Shown here: piece by piece, positions 51,293 through 62,939 of the stretch | Position numbering within the stretch: position 1 is the stretch's first letter | How the letters are laid out: each line of letters opens with the position of its first letter | Assembly: GCA_001599755.1 (NCBI GenBank) | Contig: BCHX01000003.1 | Location: 1-64,000, forward strand | Source: Gliomastix tumulicola | Lineage: Eukaryota > Ascomycota > Sordariomycetes > Hypocreales > Bionectriaceae | DNA length: 64,000 nucleotides | Direction of reading: 5' to 3' | Translations under genes and position numbers: made by a program | The notes under the pieces: model-generated | Seen by the model: only the letters and a program-made list of their open reading frames with translations | What the model was told of the DNA's origin: nothing | Database searches by the model: none

Positions 51293-52504
51293 TCACAAAG
51301 GTCGCTCATCAATAGAGAGGGAGTCAACGCCGCTCGTGATGACACACATCTCCCTGTTCCTGCGCTCGGCCAAGGCCTGTCGGGCCTCGGAGAAGGCATC
51401 AACCACACGGCTGTCCGCCCGCCATGCCGTCACTGGATCCCGCCCACTGCTGGACTCGCTGACGATGGCATCCTCGGCCGCAACCCGCTCCTTCAACAGT
51501 CCGATGATCTTGTCGACGAGCGCATCTTGGGTGACGTTCGGAGGGCTGGCGGTAGACGAGCTCCCCTGCTCAGGGCTATCATCAGAGTCCATCTCTGGGC
51601 GTATCCAGTCTCGGTCAATGCGGCCATCCCTGAATCGAATCCAGCATCTGGCGGGAATGCAGCCCATGCCGTTTCGAACGAGCCACTCCCTGTCGTCTTC
51701 GTGATACTCAAAGTGCTGCACTGGTTTGAGAAAGAATAAGACATACTCGGGCAGATTCGGGTCAGGATTGGCAATAGTTGGGAGCGCATATTCACTCTCG
51801 CCGTTCCAAGGTCGATAAGGTGGCTCCCACCCAGAAATTCCTGTTACAACCATCCTTCCGTCAGGATGCCGCTGGTCAACAGCAGGAAAGACTTCCTTAT
51901 CCTCGTTGTCTATATCACCACGCCGGCCACAGACCCTGCACACCTCGTCGTAATCAAAGTTGGCTACACCTGCAAAGCCTGCCCTGCACTGCCAAGTGGC
52001 TCTGCATTCCCAGTCCCGCTTCTTGCCTACTTGGAAAATCGTGAGGGGGATCGGATTCCGCGCTTCCTTCAGCTTCTGTCTTGCTGTCCACTTTCCAATA
52101 GTAAAGGGCTCTGGAGGCATAGGCTTCTGCGGAATGATTCCAGGGTTTGCGATGTAATCAACAAGTAGTTGCCGGGCAGCATCCTTGGCTTCAGTGTGCC
52201 GCTCTAGATCAACGATGGCTCCGTAGCTCAAAAGTGCTTTCACCGCCTCAATCTGGTCGTTGGCTGCAGCCTTGATCAGTGCCATCTCGTTGCAGGCATG
52301 AATATCAGCACCCCTTGCTAATAAAAGCTCCATGAATACGACATGGCCGTTTCCGCTCGCCGCCGCCAGGGGGGTTCCGTACCCTGCCAAGTCCCGGTCA
52401 AGATTTTTCATGACCCATTCGTCGAGCTCTAACCTGCCGCCTTCGAGGTCGCCGTCCTCCGCACATATGTACAAAGAGGGTAAAAAGTGCATAGGGGCCT
52501 CCAT
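51293..52504 (-). CDS. ankyrin-repeat protein with a novel C-terminal region
   Basis: Intronless, 403 residues. Two ankyrin repeats are clear near residues 40-100: GTPLAAASGNGHVVFMELLL followed by ARGADIH, then MALIKAAANDQIEAVKALLS followed by YGAIVD. The remainder has FTIGKWTARQKLKEARNPIP, a cysteine-containing stretch (WECRATWQC, then EVCRVCGRRGD) that might bind a metal, and WEPPYRPWNG. I recognise no family for this part. The gene follows the HET-domain gene on the same strand, 327 bp downstream of it. Ankyrin and HET modules occur together in fungal non-self-recognition proteins, so a functional link is possible but unproven. Confidence 0.7.
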   Translation of the reverse strand: MEAPMHFLPSLYICAEDGDLEGGRLELDEWVMKNLDRDLAGYGTPLAAASGNGHVVFMELLLARGADIHACNEMALIKAAANDQIEAVKALLSYGAIVDLERHTEAKDAARQLLVDYIANPGIIPQKPMPPEPFTIGKWTARQKLKEARNPIPLTIFQVGKKRDWECRATWQCRAGFAGVANFDYDEVCRVCGRRGDIDNEDKEVFPAVDQRHPDGRMVVTGISGWEPPYRPWNGESEYALPTIANPDPNLPEYVLFFLKPVQHFEYHEDDREWLVRNGMGCIPARCWIRFRDGRIDRDWIRPEMDSDDSPEQGSSSTASPPNVTQDALVDKIIGLLKERVAAEDAIVSESSSGRDPVTAWRADSRVVDAFSEARQALAERRNREMCVITSGVDSLSIDERPL

Positions 52505-52830
52505 ATCGCAACTAGGCCAAGTCCATGGGTTTATTTGGCCGCAACAAAATCAGCCATTGTAGCAATCCTTCGTTGCGGTTAAATAGTACCACGGCTGTGG
52601 CCTAGAGATCCGCGCGACCTCTGGGCTTAGGGCCGTGATCAGAGCCGTACTGATGACGGCTGCCAGAAGACATCGCAGTTCCAAGGCTGATTGGGCTCGA
52701 ACAGGATTACGTTCTTAGAGCAGCACTGCAGCGTTCACCTAGACGCTCGACTAGAAGCTCGTTCAGCGGCTCCTCTGGTGGTCCATTGCACACCTCTTGG
52801 TACCAATGGCCAGGTCCTCGTAGGTGTACC
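52505..52830. other. spacer between the HET-like gene and the ankyrin gene
   Basis: A 66-residue minus-strand frame (52907-52707) overlaps the end of the HET frame and contains CNGPPEEPLNELL. It could be a shifted C-terminal piece of the HET protein, but I am not confident. Confidence 0.35.
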
Positions 52831-54582
52831 TCAAACCAGCGTGACGTGATTGCTTTCGGTAGCCATGATGGCCTCACCATCCATAATCCCGTGTATGTAG
52901 GCGACACTTTTCATAGTACGTTGGCCATTTGTCGAGGGTGAGAGGATGAGAGGAAACTTTGCCCCACGCAAAACCCAGATCTGGTCGTTCTCGCCGGCGC
53001 TCGCTGGCACGAGGCCGTAACGGCCTTGCTTCGAGACAGCAAATCTTCGGCTGCACGTGGTTCTGCTGAGGTGATTTTCGAGTCTCCACGCTAACCACGA
53101 TGACTGGTTGTCGAGATTCCCATCGGTGATGCCATACCTCCTGCTCGTAAGGCCATGGCGCCAACGCTCATATGTTCTTCTTATTGCGGTCCAATCTCTC
53201 GACTCCCTCTTTGGTGAACCGCAAATGCCGTGGCCAAAATCGATATCCATAATGAGTGTTCTCCAAAACGCCTCAGTCTTGGTCATGGGGGGCATGGGAT
53301 CATAAACTTCCTCATGAGATGCATCGATGCCAGCAACTCTCAACCATGTCTTCAGCCCTTCGACCAAGGATGGCTGCTTGTCCCGAGATAAAACCGGGCC
53401 AAGAGCCTCGATCTCGTCGACGTAGCTTCCCATAAGAGTCAACTTATCGAGGTCTCGAACTGGTTTAGCAGGGCTCCCACCACTGGCATTGTACAGGCGC
53501 GAAAACGACTGCATGGCGGCCATGGAGTCAATCTGACCAGCGGGTAGGTCGCCGATGCTCGTCCAGTCGGGACTCCACGAGGGCGTCTTCTTAGATCCAG
53601 TGACATGGGCAAACATGTCAAGCGTCTGCGATGTGGTGATATGATGGACTGCAACGATGATGTCGAAGTCGTCGTGATTCTTGTTCTCCTCTGCCAGCCT
53701 GCTGAGGATCGGGTTGGCCAGCCTTGCACTGGCTAGGACCTTGTCCCGCGGGCGGCTCTTAGAGACATCCTTGGACCTGCAGACGCTCATGACTTGGCAG
53801 AAGTCTCGTTCACCTCGTTCGTTGCCCAGGGCGATTCTTCTTGTCACTGTATCGAGCCTTTCGCGGAGCAGCACAAGTTGGCGGTTGGCCTCTTAGGCCG
53901 GACCACCAACTGCACCCGGCGACCTCGGTCCACAGCAGTGCATGGCTTCAAAGTGTTTGTCAAAGGATGATAAAAACGCTTCGAGTTCCTCTGTGGAGAA
54001 AGTTCCTCTGCTAGACCGGTAGCGAAGGCTCGAGTGGGCGGTTACGGCCTCGAACATGGTCCATGTTCGGTGGAACCAAGGATAGCTGAACAACACATTC
54101 AGGGCTTCCAGGGTGGACTTGTCTGATAAATCCCAATGGGCGTCTGGGTCTCGGCCAATCCGTTGGACAATCTCCATCGGGCATTGGAAGGTCGACCCGA
54201 GGTCTCCCAGCCAAGCAACGACAACATTGGCCTCGGCGTATAACCGGCCTATATTCCACAGTTGCCGCTTTTTGTCGTCATCGCTACCTTGGTCGATACA
54301 AACCTCGTCTATCCAGACGGTCGTAGGCTTGTCCGCGGCCCGGAGAGCCCTCAACGCTTCGAAGGCGTTTTTACGAACGACAAATGGATGGCCGTTGACA
54401 GTGATCTGCTTCTGGTCGATTGGCTGGCCCCAGCAATACGAAAAAGCCACGTAGTCCTTGTCCTCGACTTCTCCGGTTTCGAGCTTGGTAACGATGGGGT
54501 CGTCGTCTTGCCCCTCGAGAATAACAAGTTTACGGATCTGATTGCCCGTGATTGCCACTTGCTGATAGAGGATGGAACTCAT
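52831..54582 (-). pseudogene. HET-domain (heterokaryon incompatibility) gene with one in-frame stop
   Basis: The frame runs 584 codons from the ATG at 54582 and is broken only by a TAA at 53893-53895 (codon 230). The N-terminal part is a HET domain: DKDYVAFSYCWGQP, VWIDEVCIDQGSDDDKKRQ and RLYAEANVVVAWLGD. After the stop the same frame continues with SRPRDKVLASARLANPILS, SPDWTSIG and GLVPASAGENDQIWVLRGAK, ending near YIHGIMDGEAI. These are the usual middle and C-terminal blocks of HET proteins. HET proteins trigger cell death when genetically different hyphae fuse. The TAA may be a loss-of-function mutation (CAA to TAA would be C-to-T at CpA), or the 229-residue HET module alone may be made. 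No short intron removes the stop cleanly. Confidence 0.82.
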
Positions 54583-55264
54583 TGCTGTGATGATAGTTAG
54601 ATTCCGATAATGTCTGGACTATTGGCGACGAACATACTGATGGAAGGTCCTGATAGATAGAGACGCGGTGGTCGATGGGGGATTGTGGAAAGGTAGTAGG
54701 TGAGCTTGGGACGTTTGCGATGTTGGTGCGGGAGGGAAGGAGGGAGAATAGAGTTTAGAGTTCTGCAGCTCGGAGGCACCAGAGCCTTTTTGAATTCGCC
54801 TTCGCTGGGGATCCACTGGCTGTGAAAGTACTGGCAGTTGCGCCGGCTTTTCAGAGGCCTAGGTAGAAGGATATGCTCAGTTGCAAACCTTCTAGCCGAT
54901 CAACCGCGTTGTGTCTAGGCATGTGTGCTTCGGGGGTGTGAATTCACCGGTTCTTTTGTTTGCTCAAGGTACCCCAAATTCCTTGACAGCACGACTACCT
55001 TGTACCTGCTATAATGGCCTTGCCCTCGTGCATTTTGGCAACTTCTCATACCAAATTTCGTGCAGATAACTGATGAGCATAGAATCTAAAGTCAGATGGA
55101 ACCGATATGGAGTTAAGATGAAATGCCATAGGTAATCTCGTCTAACTTAGTAGTAGCAGGTACTTGCCCGCACATTCTCACTCTTCAGAGCATCAGATCA
55201 CTTCAAAGGCGAATTACAGGCGACAGACCCTAACAAGCGTCCTTCCTCTGAACGCAGCTCCGCC
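54583..55264. other. intergenic, 0.68 kb
   Basis: Upstream region of the HET gene and downstream of the GH92 gene. No gene seen. Confidence 0.55.
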
Positions 55265-57992
55265 CTACTCCCAGAAATGCGTCGACGCACTTGGCGGCAG
55301 ATCCTCCTCAGCCGTGCCCCAGGACATGCTCTCCCTCGGCCCCAACGTCAACTCCAGGACCCCTCCATCCACGAAGAAGCTATGCGTCAGCCACGACTTC
55401 GCGAACGGCCGCCCGTCCAGCGTGGCGCTCTGTATGTACACGCGCCCGTAGCCGGCGTCGAAGCCCTCCGCCACGCGGATCGTCGCCGTCCGCCCCGAGC
55501 GCGGGTTCCGGATGCTGACCTCGGGGAAGAAGGGCGGGATGATGAGGTAGACGTCCTGCCCGCTCATGGGGTACAGCCCCATCATGGTCAGCGCGGTGAA
55601 GCTGCCCATGGCGCCCGAGTCGTCGTTGCCGGGGATGCCGCCGACCGTGTCGTTGAAGCTGGACGGGATGTACCGGTGTGCGTGCTCGGCGGAGAGGCCC
55701 GGGCGCCCCGCGAAGTGGAAGAGGAAGACGAGGAGGTAGGACTGCTCGTTGCCGATGTAGAGCAGGCCCGGGGTGTCGTGGAGGAACTGCAGGCGCCGGA
55801 CAAACTCGTCCGGCCCGCCCAGCGTCGGGATCAGCGTGGCCTGGTCGTGCGGTACGTACAAGGTGTACAGCCACGCGCCGCCCTCGTAGGTCTCGTGGCC
55901 GTCCGGGTTGAGGTAGCAGGACGTGAAGTTGTACAGGAACGTGCAGAGTGCCGGGTCCTGCCAGCCGAAGGTGCCGTTGGCGTATCTCGGCTGGAGGAAG
56001 CCCTGGAAGCCACTGTCGATGGGCTCAGGGCTGCTGCTGCCGGGCAGGTTGAGCTCCGAGCGTGAGTCTGGGTCAAACATGTTGAGCCAGTTCGACGAGC
56101 GAGCGAGGTACTTCTCTGCGTCGGCGGTCCTGCCCATGTCCCGTGCCATCTGGGCGATGCAGAAGTCGTTGTACGAATACTCGATGGTGCGTGAGATGGA
56201 TCGGGTGAAAAGGCCGACCCCCACGGGATCGAAGTCGTCGGTCGGTATGTATCCCAAATTCTTCCAGCTCTCCAGACCCCCGCGGCCTTCGACGGTCCAG
56301 ATGGGTGCTTGCTCTATGAATTACGCTCTTGGTCAGCAACAAACAACCCCCCCCCACAGATGTCACAGGCATACCTTCAGCATCAGAAACAACCGCCTCG
56401 TACGCAGTCTCCCAGTCGATCCCGTCCTGCAGACCCTTGACGTACGAGTCGGCCAGAAGGTTGTCGGCGTTGCTCCCGCCCTGCGTGAAGCCCTTGCACA
56501 GGGACATGCGGCAGTCCGGCAGCTTCCCCTCGTGGCGGTAGATGTCGAGAAGACTACGGACCATCAAGGCCTGGGCGTGCGGATCGACGAGCGTGAGCAG
56601 GGGGTGCGTGCTCCTGAAGCTGTCCCAGATGCAGTAGTACGAGTCAAAGTATGGCTCGTCACTCTCCCACAGCGGGTTCTCCCCTAGACTCTGATCTCAG
56701 ATTACACCGTTCAGGGGCGCGGGCTCGATGATCAGTACTGACTGACCTGTGTAGTCCTGAGGGGAAATGAAGGAGCGGTAGATGCCGCTCCAGAAGAGTC
56801 GCTGCAGAGACTCGTCCACTCCCGTCGCGTCCACCTCGACCGCACTCAACTTGCCCCTCCACGCGTCGTCCGCCGCCTCCCTCGTCTCCTCGAAATCAAA
56901 GTTCCCCAGCTCCTTCTCCGCGTTAGCACACGCCTGCGCCGTGCTGAAGAACGAGAGCCCGACCCTCGCCAGGATCTGGTCCGACGACGACTCGGGCGGT
57001 TGAAACTGCACCCACGCACCCGCGGGGACGGGAGAATTATCGTTGTTGCCGTCCCGGGCCACCTTGACACTCTTTGTGCTGCTGCCCGCGCGGTTGTTCA
57101 TGAAGACGCCCGTGTCCCGGATCTTTGCGCCGTGGAAGTCGGCGCAGAAGTGCAGAGTGTACGTGCCAATGCCAAACGACGGCCTGAAGGTGCCGTTGCC
57201 AACGATACGGCCCGTCTCCGGATCGACACTCATGCTCCCGTCCGAGCGAGACTCGGCGATGTCGGTCAGATCGACGAGGATGAGCGGACTGTACGGCAGC
57301 GCGGAACTGTTGGCCCCAACCGTGCTGGCTGGCTGCGTCAGATTCCGCGGGAACGTGAATCTGTACAGAGCCGTGTGGTTCGTCACCGTCATCTCAGCGC
57401 GAATGGAGGTGTTCAGCGAGACGGCGAAGTATCCCGGCCTAGCCTCGTCGGTCCCATTGATCCTCTGCGACGCCCGCAGCTTCTTGGGGAATTCGCATCG
57501 ATTCAGTTCGTCACCAGGACATCCCGTGTGAGGGAACAAGGGGAAGTTTCCGAGAGATGAGCCCTGCAAAGCGTCTCAGCATCCGTGTGTTAGTTCTTTC
57601 TGATGAGAACTTATCAAGTACTCACCCCGCCAGTTCCGCTGTCGTGCATGTGGGAAAAGCCAGTGACTATGGGGATCGAGTCAGTACGCCGACCAGGCAG
57701 GATACGTGCAGCCGTCGAAGAAGCTCACTGTCCGCATCGTTAGACGCGTATCCCCCCTGGGTCTCCTTATCGACATCTGCCACGGCCTTCGCCATTCCAA
57801 AAGGGAGTGTCGCCCCGGGGAAGACGTGGCCTGGAGGGTGATTGTCAACAAACCATAAAAACACGCCAGGATGGAAACTCGCTCACCTCCTCCAACCGTT
57901 CCTATCAAAGGGTCGACCAGGTCAAGGACATCGCCACTGACGAGCCTCGCCAGCCACAGGCAAGAGAGCGTCGACGAGTATAGCAATTTCAT
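55265..57992 (-). CDS. secreted alpha-1,2-mannosidase, glycoside hydrolase family 92
   Basis: Six exons: 57992..57887, 57830..57729, 57666..57626, 57563..56747, 56683..56375 and 56313..55265. Introns are 56-63 nt, all GT..AG, and the product is 807 residues. MKLLYSSTLSCLWLARLVSG is a signal peptide and DVLDLVDPLIGTVGGGHVFP is the family N-terminus. The 41-nt third exon encodes ITGFSHMHDSGTGG. Later blocks include DYTGENPLWESDEPYFDSYY, CKGFTQGGSNADNLLADSYV, YEGGAWLYTLYVPHD and PGNDDSGAMGSFTALTMMGL, all diagnostic of GH92 calcium-dependent exo-mannosidases. It probably trims alpha-1,2-linked mannose from glycoproteins or yeast-type mannan outside the cell. Frame and family order are preserved across every splice. 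Confidence 0.92.
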
Positions 57993-59260
57993 ATTAACGA
58001 GATATCAGTGTCATTTAATCAAGGAAAATAATGTAATTAGGTCCAAGATTAGCTCCCAAACTATCAGGAAACAGCCCCTCGAATTTTCCTCTCCAACCCC
58101 CTCTCTTATACGCCGAGATTCCTGCCGACAGCCCCAGGATCGTATGTTGTTCCCCCGCAGTTGGCTGTGGAGTGGCAGAGGATCGTGGAGTCGTATTCAT
58201 GACCAAACTTGTGCTGATCCGCGTCATCGATGCAACGTCTCGGGATACGACAAGAAGCCCCTGTTCATTCGGGCTAAATGACACCGGCTGATTTGGTGGA
58301 CACAACGTCTCGCTGCAAAACATCGGGGATATCCTATCCTTGAGGTTCTTGGTGCCATTCATCGTATGACAGCTCACGGGGATATCAGGACAGACTGGCC
58401 TGAGCTTCCAAACCAGAAGCCGGCTGAAAACCAGGTTCAGAGGGAAATCGTTACACACGCCATCCGTGTTTGGGATTATAGACAGATATGCCAGTCGGAT
58501 GTTGGGGGTACTGTGTTGAAGAGAAGTAAAGCCTTGCTTAAGAGCTTCTGCTTCCCAGCCAGTGTCCATGGTCGACCTCCACCCAGTGCCCATCCCGAGC
58601 ATAATTTCTTGGATAGCACGTAGAGGAAATATAAGAAGGTTCTCTTCCTAGGTTAGGGTGGTTCGAGTCGCGCTCCGATTCCGAGACTGCCCCCAGATCG
58701 AATGAGCTGGGTTTGGACCGCTACCGTGAGGTCTGCCAGCCTTGTCAGGAAAGCCTTCCACGATCCAACCAAAGTGGAAATGATGTAGCTCTCATAGAGG
58801 AAGGATTGCCCCTACTTAAGGCGCCTCGGTTAGGCATATTAAGAAGAGTGCAACACGGAACACCTCAATGTTCTATGACTGCCTACGTCACCACTTCACG
58901 AGCCAATATGACGCCGGAAGTTAGAAACAATCTCTTGACGTCTTGGCACTGACGGCAGTCTAACAACTTCTCTACATCCTAGCTACAAAACTGCAGTTTC
59001 TAGACAATGCGTTGAAAAGGAGGTCACTAGTTAGCAAATAATCCCCCCAACATAATGGGGCATTTAAGCAACGGATCAAGCAGAATATCGTCAAGAGGAA
59101 GTAGATCAAAAAAGAAGTTCAATTACTAGTATTCAGTCAAATCGAAGGAAACTCCAGATGAAACCCCAAGGCCGGAAACTCCACCTGCTCCAAAAGCCAT
59201 CCAGGACTAGACATACATCCAATATCAGACAAGAGCAAGGCTCTCCAAAAGCTCTGCCGC
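57993..59260. other. intergenic, 1.3 kb
   Basis: No supported gene. A box B-like GTTCGAGTC occurs at 58661-58669 without tRNA structure around it. Confidence 0.55.
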
Positions 59261-62200
59261 TCAGCCTAGGATGCCCCCCAGGGGGTTGCGGACGCCACCG
59301 GTGCCGCTTCCAGCTGAGCCACTGCCACTTCCTCCTCCAGCAGAACCGCTGCCGCTGCCATTGGTGCCAGAGGCGCTCCCGGAGCCACTGCCCCCTGAAC
59401 CACTCCCACTCCCTCCTGAACCGGCCCCGGTCAATCCAAAGCCACTTCCTCCTGCCGAGCCGCTTCCTGAGCCACTGCCCGAGCCACTGCTGCTGCCGCC
59501 AGCAGAAACGCCCCCTGAGCCACTCCCTCCTGAGCTGCCTGAGCTTGCTCCAGAACCGCTTCCTCCGGCTCCTCCTCCTAATCCCACTCCTGCTCCCAGG
59601 CCTCCTGCTCCTGAACCGCCACCACCCCCTCCACCTTCGGAAGAGCCGCTTCCAGAGCCACTGGCTCCCCCTGAACCACTACCAGAGCCTCCCACCCCTG
59701 AACTGCCGCCGGCTGAGCCGCTACCAGAGCCACCGCCACCTCCCCCCACACCTCCGGAGCCTCCTGAGCCTCCAGTTCCAGCACCAGCACCAGCACCGAC
59801 ACCAGCACCTACGCCGGCTCCTATACCAGCTCCTGTGCCAGTTGATCTGCTGCCGGCCGATGTTCCATTGCCGTTACTGCCTGTGCTGCCACCCGCTCCT
59901 GCTCCGGCACCAGCCCCAACCGCTGGGCTGTTTGTGCCAGTATTGACCCCAGCCCCGGCTCCGGCTCCAGTTCCGGCTCCTGCACCTACACCTGCCTCGA
60001 CCTCGGGCCTGTTCGTGCCTCCAGTCGTCCCAGCTCCAACTCCAACTCCGGCCCCAGCTCGAGCGTCTCCCGTGTTTACACCGGCACCAGCATTGACATC
60101 GCCAGTGCCAGACCCAGTGCTCGCAGGTCCAGTTGTGCCAGCGCCGGCGTTACCACCAGCTCCGACGGGCCCAACGCCGGTGTTTCCTCCAGGATTGACG
60201 CCGCCAGGACCAGCGTTGACGTTGCCCCCGGCATCTACACCCCCCGGACCAACGCCAACGCCAACCTCAGCATCGAGATCCGGCCGCCCGTCGAGATGCG
60301 TGTCGAGACCGCCCCCGACGGTGAGACCGACATTGGGCACACCCGCAGGCAACTCGAGCTGCGGCAGCTTGAGCGGATTCCCCGCGATGACGAGCGGCGC
60401 CACGCCAGGGAGAACGGCCGGCAGCGTGACGACGGGCTCGCCCTCGCCCGTGCCAGGGACATAGAGCGTCGCGCCCGCGAGTTCGTCGGGGCGGCCGACG
60501 AGGACGAGGGGCAGCTGCCCTGGAAGGTCGGGAAGGACGGTGCGGATAGGGTCGTCGGGGGAGGGCACCGGGCAGCGTGAGCGTCGGGATGGCCAGCTGG
60601 AAGTTCTCAGGGCCGATCACGACGGTGGCCGGAGCACCCGCGAAGAGCGGCGGGAGCGTGATCTGGGGCCCGTCGAGGCGGGCGCCGTCGAGGACGGACG
60701 TGACGGTCTGCGTGAGGTCGTTGAGGGCGTTCTCCGATCGGAGGCCCTCTGGGAGAAGCGCCTGCAGGGCTTCGGGGAGCTCTAGTCCAGCGACACCCCC
60801 GGGGAGGTCGGGTCGGGGGAGAAGATTGAGGGCCGAGAAGATTTCGGCGACATCACGCGGGTCGGTGATTTCGTTGCGGTCGAGGAAGTCGATGAGCCCG
60901 TCGACGTCGATGAGGTCGGTCAGTGTACTCGGGTCGCCAACGACGACAAGAGGAGAGCCACCTTCGACCGTCGGGGAGAGCGTGATCTCTGGATCACCGG
61001 GCTTCGCACCATCAAGGACAGCTGTGGGCAAGGCACCATCCCGAGCTGCTTCGGGATCCCCGATGACGATGATGGGTAGAGCTCCCGGGATCGGTCGGCC
61101 ATCATTGTCAGTGGGAAAGACTAGGTTCCTGGGCGCCTCGGATCCTGCGCCGGGGGCAGTGACAGTTGGCAGGCTGTCTAGGAAGCCAGAGGGGCTGATG
61201 ATAATGATCTCGGGCTCGCCTGGTCTCGCGGGAGCAATGGTGACGCGAGGGTCGTCGAGGTTGGCGCCGGGCAAGATTTGGGTCACAGCAGGGTTTCCGT
61301 TTCGGCCGACGTGGGTGATGAGGGATGGTTTGTCGAGGCGATCGTCACCTTCTTCTCCGTGTTCCTTGTCATCTTTGCTTCCATGGCCATGACTATGATC
61401 ATCCTTGCCACCGTGGCGGTCTCCGTCTTCGCCATCATAGCCGTGGCTTCCCTGCCCAAAACCATAGGGATCGTACTCGTAGGCGTGACCATGGTGCTCG
61501 GGATGACCCGTCTCAGCAGGCTCGCAGATAATGACAGTACCCCTACAGACATCCCAGTCCTTGGCAGGGTAGATGGTCGACACAGTCGGACGAGGGATAT
61601 GCTTCTCGACGGTCGTCAACGTCACATACGGAATATAAACCGTCTCGTAGTAGACGATGGTGTGGTGGCAACCCTCGCACTGAGCAGGTCTCGTCTCAGG
61701 GTCCTTGTGCTCGCCTCGGTGGCCCTCGGACTCGCAGATCGGCAGCGTCAGGGTCACCTTGGGGTCAGAGGGACGAGGATGGGGATGGGGATGAGGATGA
61801 TGAGGATCGGCAGGCGAGCCAGCAAGGCCTGTGATCTGCGGCGGGCAGGCATCGTAGCACAAGCCGAACTCGAGGTATCTCGTCACGACGACCTCGATCG
61901 TCTGGAGCTCATCATGGCTCTGGTAGTCATACTGGTCCTCATCATACTCGTCATGATCTTTCTCCTCGTGATGGTCGCTATGGTGCTTCTCTTCGTGATA
62001 CTCGTGGTATTTCATGCCTCGGTGGTGGTGTTCATAGTCGTCTGGATCTTGATGCTCAGCGTGTCCCGCGAGGACCGGAGCCGCCAGCAGAGCAGCGAGT
62101 GTCGCGGCAAGGAGGACCTCCCCTCCCCCGGGCAGGGCCGTCGGCAACTTTTGGTAAGGCTGCTGCTGCCTCCGAAAGACTTCGGGTAGCCGACGCGTCG

Positions 62201-62288
62201 AATAGGCTTGAGGAGCATTCGAGACATCTGCGTGGGGTAGAAGGACGGCCAGAGTTCCAGGGACGAGGAGCCTGAGAGGGCAGGACAT
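59261..62288 (-). CDS. large His/Asp-rich and Gly/Ser-rich repeat protein, probably cell-surface, with a one-base frameshift
   Basis: The frame opens at 62288. The N-terminus is hydrophobic and a second signal-like stretch (VLLAATLAALLAAPVLAG) occurs near residue 58, so the true start or an upstream intron is uncertain. Next comes a His/Asp/Glu-rich region (HHHRGMKYHEYHEEKHHSDH), a short domain with spaced cysteines (YLEFGLCYDACPPQI, CEGCHHTIVYYETVYIPYVT), another His-rich part, then about six 35-40-residue repeats of the form 'GA..DDP.ITL.P...G.P.VVIG.P'. A long Gly/Ser-rich tail ends in GGVRNPLGGILG. At 60557-60561 a run of five C (coding strand) shifts the frame; with four, the repeats continue into the tail. 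This is either a sequencing error or a recent mutation. The composition suggests a wall or extracellular protein that might bind metal ions; function unknown. Confidence 0.65.
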
Positions 62289-62939
62289 ATGCCAATATTC
62301 CCCGGGCCAATGGCGACATCGCAGTCAAGCCAATGACGAGGGGCCACGGGAGAGGCGTCAGGCGCACTCGGGAGGTCCATGTTGTCTCAGACGATGGGCT
62401 TGGGGGCGCGGAATGCCTGTCTCAGCAATGAAGGGGTTCGGGCCGGAATGCATTTTGGGTGGTGGTGGTGAAGAACTCGAGCGTGTGTCTGTGCGCGGCG
62501 GCATAGTATCAAATAGATCGTTAATGAGTTTGCAATCCAATAGCAGGCCAAGTGTGTTGGTTGTGATTTGTTTGTGTGTGAGGGTGGAAGAAAACGCGGA
62601 CAGCGACGTATTGAGGGAAGATGGTTTGCACGCCTACCTACCCTATATCATGGGTCAGGAGTTCTGAGCGGCCACTGTCAAGCGACTCGGATGCTCTAAG
62701 GACTGCTTGACGAGTACAATGGTAATGATTAAGATAATTATTCAAGAATCTTGTAAATATTTTAGTTCCCATGAGATCTTCTTTCATTTATCGAAAGCCA
62801 GGGGTAGTCTGATAAACCACTCTCAGGAACCAATAGAGCCTAAGGTATTCGCCGCAACCCTATCAACGTCCATCTCTCAAGCCACAACCAACCACCCTTA
62901 CAAATACCATCGCACAGATACATCCTACAAACCCTCCTC
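62289..62939. other. intergenic, 0.65 kb
   Basis: Upstream of the repeat-protein gene and downstream of the permease gene. No gene seen. Confidence 0.55.

Noticed and set aside
58661..58669. Box B-like GTTCGAGTC, possible tRNA
   Set aside because: No cloverleaf can be drawn from the flanks and no T-run follows.
59271..60464. Pro/Ala/Glu-rich plus-strand frame opposite the Gly/Ser tail
   Set aside because: Complement of the Gly/Ser-rich coding sequence; the minus-strand reading continues the repeat protein and ends in a stop.
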